The notes below the pieces were generated by a model. It was not told the DNA's origin. It saw only the letters and a program-made list of their open reading frames with translations, and made no database searches. From assembly GCA_946055445.1 (NCBI GenBank), contig CAMGGF010000069.1, positions 1-6,790 of the forward strand: a stretch of 6,790 nucleotides of DNA. Reading direction: 5' to 3'. The DNA comes from an uncultured Ruminococcus sp. (lineage in GTDB: Bacteria > Bacillota > Clostridia > Oscillospirales > Acutalibacteraceae). Positions 6,444 through 6,790 of this stretch are shown here, in pieces (position 1 is the first letter of the stretch; every line of letters starts with the position of its first letter). A program made the position numbers and the translations under genes.

Positions 6444-6484
6444 AAAAAGCACACTTTTGTTCAGTAAACAAAAGTGTGCTTTTT
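6444..6484. terminator. Bidirectional intrinsic terminator, perfect 18-bp stem
   Basis: AAAAAGCACACTTTTGTT (6444-6461) pairs without mismatch with AACAAAAGTGTGCTTTTT (6467-6484) around CAGTA. Each strand ends the stem in a T-run. On the minus strand it starts immediately after the tRNA 3' end (one base beyond the CCA); on the plus strand it would stop transcripts from the alpha-galactosidase and the pseudogene. Confidence 0.9.
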
Positions 6485-6485
6485 A

Positions 6486-6570
6486 TGGTGCGGGTAGCAG
6501 GGGTCGAACCTGTACACCTCTCGGCACAAGATCCTAAATCTTGCGTGTCTGCCAATTCCACCATACCCGC
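6486..6570 (-). tRNA. tRNA-Leu, anticodon UAG
   Basis: The 85-nt minus-strand sequence folds as a class II tRNA. Acceptor strands GCGGGTA (5') and TACCCGC (3') are fully paired, followed by discriminator A and an encoded CCA. The anticodon stem CAAGA/TCTTG closes the loop TTTAGGA, giving anticodon UAG (reads CUN leucine codons). A variable arm (about TGCCGAGAGGTGT) and the T loop TTCGACC follow. The first T-stem pair (49-65) is A-C rather than Watson-Crick; the other four pair normally. Discriminator A and the long variable arm fit leucine identity. It stands alone in this window, with its own promoter and terminator. Confidence 0.95.
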
Positions 6571-6581
6571 ATATTGCTGTT

Positions 6582-6610
6582 ATTATAACAAAAAGTATTT
6601 CTCTTTGCAA
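6582..6610 (-). promoter_or_regulatory. Promoter of the tRNA-Leu gene
   Basis: On the minus strand TTGCAA (6605-6610, 4 of 6) and a perfect TATAAT (6582-6587) are 17 nt apart. The predicted start, near 6575, is only about five bases before the mature tRNA 5' end, giving a very short leader. Confidence 0.75.
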
Positions 6611-6678
6611 TACGCGTTTTCAGAAAAAATTTTTCACGGATACAGAAAATTTATAATATGATTGTATTTGAAAAAAAC

Positions 6679-6707
6679 TTGACATATACGGGTATGGGGT
6701 ATATAAT
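6679..6707 (+). promoter_or_regulatory. Consensus promoter of the CsoR-family gene
   Basis: A perfect TTGACA (6679-6684) and a perfect TATAAT (6702-6707) are separated by exactly 17 nt, the sigma-A optimum. Such a strong promoter makes sense only if it is tightly repressed, which the flanking operators would allow. The predicted start is near 6714. Confidence 0.9.
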
Positions 6708-6729
6708 CAATATACCCCTATGGAGTATA
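6685..6729 (+). promoter_or_regulatory. Two CsoR-like operator sites over the promoter
   Basis: Two 19-bp G/C-tract sites with TATA ends: TATACGGGTATGGGGTATA (6685-6703, filling the -35/-10 spacer) and TATACCCCTATGGAGTATA (6711-6729, over the predicted start). They agree at 15 of 19 positions. The second is a near-perfect palindrome (one mismatch); the first is symmetric only in its outer bases. The pattern matches the known CsoR operator type (TACCCC-TAT-GGGGTA). Binding there would block RNA polymerase, so the gene is probably autorepressed and induced by copper (Cu+). Confidence 0.75.
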
Positions 6730-6747
6730 TGAAAGAAGGCTGAATCT

Positions 6748-6790
6748 ATGGAACACAACTGCAATTGCTGTGTCAAAACCAAAAAGCGCT
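6748..6790 (+). CDS. CsoR-family metal-sensing repressor, 5' end only
   Basis: Only the first 14 codons are present before the window ends: MEHNCNCCVKTKKR. A Cys-rich start followed by KT+.R is typical of the N-terminus of clostridial CsoR-family (DUF156) repressors, small all-helical proteins that release their operator on binding copper or a related metal. The call rests as much on the operators upstream as on the peptide. The ribosome binding site GAAGG (6735-6739) is 8 nt before the ATG. Copper export genes (copA, copZ) would be expected beyond the window. Other CsoR-like sensors (nickel/cobalt, sulfide, formaldehyde) remain possible, but the G/C-tract operators favour copper. Confidence 0.7.
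   Translation, partial: MEHNCNCCVKTKKR

Noticed and set aside
6444..6484. Transposon terminal inverted repeat
   Set aside because: The two arms are only 5 nt apart and end in T-runs beside a tRNA 3' end, which is the form of a terminator; no transposase is present.
6486..6570. Integration site (att) for a mobile element at the tRNA 3' end
   Set aside because: No integrase and no second copy of the tRNA 3' end are seen in the window.
6476..6661. Plus-strand open frame of 61 codons over the tRNA
   Set aside because: It is the antisense of tRNA-Leu and its promoter, starts within the terminator stem and has no ribosome binding site.

Overview
The window looks like a chromosomal segment from a low-to-moderate GC Gram-positive bacterium, most likely a gut-type member of the Clostridia. 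The evidence is strong AGGAGG-like ribosome binding sites, intrinsic terminators with U-tracts, near-consensus sigma-A promoters, a tRNA-Leu gene with an encoded CCA, and a CsoR-type metal regulator start. I cannot fix a genus from the sequence alone.

Layout. (1) 35-526 (-): a GNAT acetyltransferase. (2) 527-860: no convincing intact gene; two hairpin terminators flank a short stretch that may hold the 3' end of a lost gene. (3) 861-2870 (-): a two-gene unit made of a GPH-type (MelB-like) sugar:cation symporter and, just upstream, a small metallophosphoesterase-like protein that seems to have lost its catalytic middle. (4) 2989-3801 (-): an AraC-family regulator. (5) 3914-5995 (+): a complete GH36 alpha-galactosidase, divergent from the AraC gene, with overlapping promoters between them. 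(6) 6028-6355 (+): a decayed gene, probably a GH101-like endo-alpha-N-acetylgalactosaminidase relative, with one stop, two frameshifts and no 3' end. (7) 6361-6484: two tandem GAA-loop hairpins, then a perfect 18-bp terminator stem. (8) 6486-6570 (-): tRNA-Leu(UAG) with its own promoter. (9) 6679-6790 (+): a consensus promoter with two CsoR-like operators and the first 14 codons of a CsoR-family regulator, cut by the window end.

How the genes work together. Items 3 to 6 read as a small alpha-galactoside utilisation locus: the AraC protein senses a sugar, the GPH permease imports it, and the GH36 enzyme removes terminal alpha-galactose. The downstream GH101-like gene, had it been intact, would have pointed to mucin-type or other host O-glycans. 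The phosphoesterase-like and GH101-like genes are both damaged, so the locus appears to be shrinking to a regulator-permease-galactosidase core. I found no CRISPR array, transposase, phage gene or defence system, and no evidence for an undescribed multi-gene system. The most noteworthy points are the two decayed genes, the hairpin repeats at one breakpoint and the well-resolved regulatory sites.
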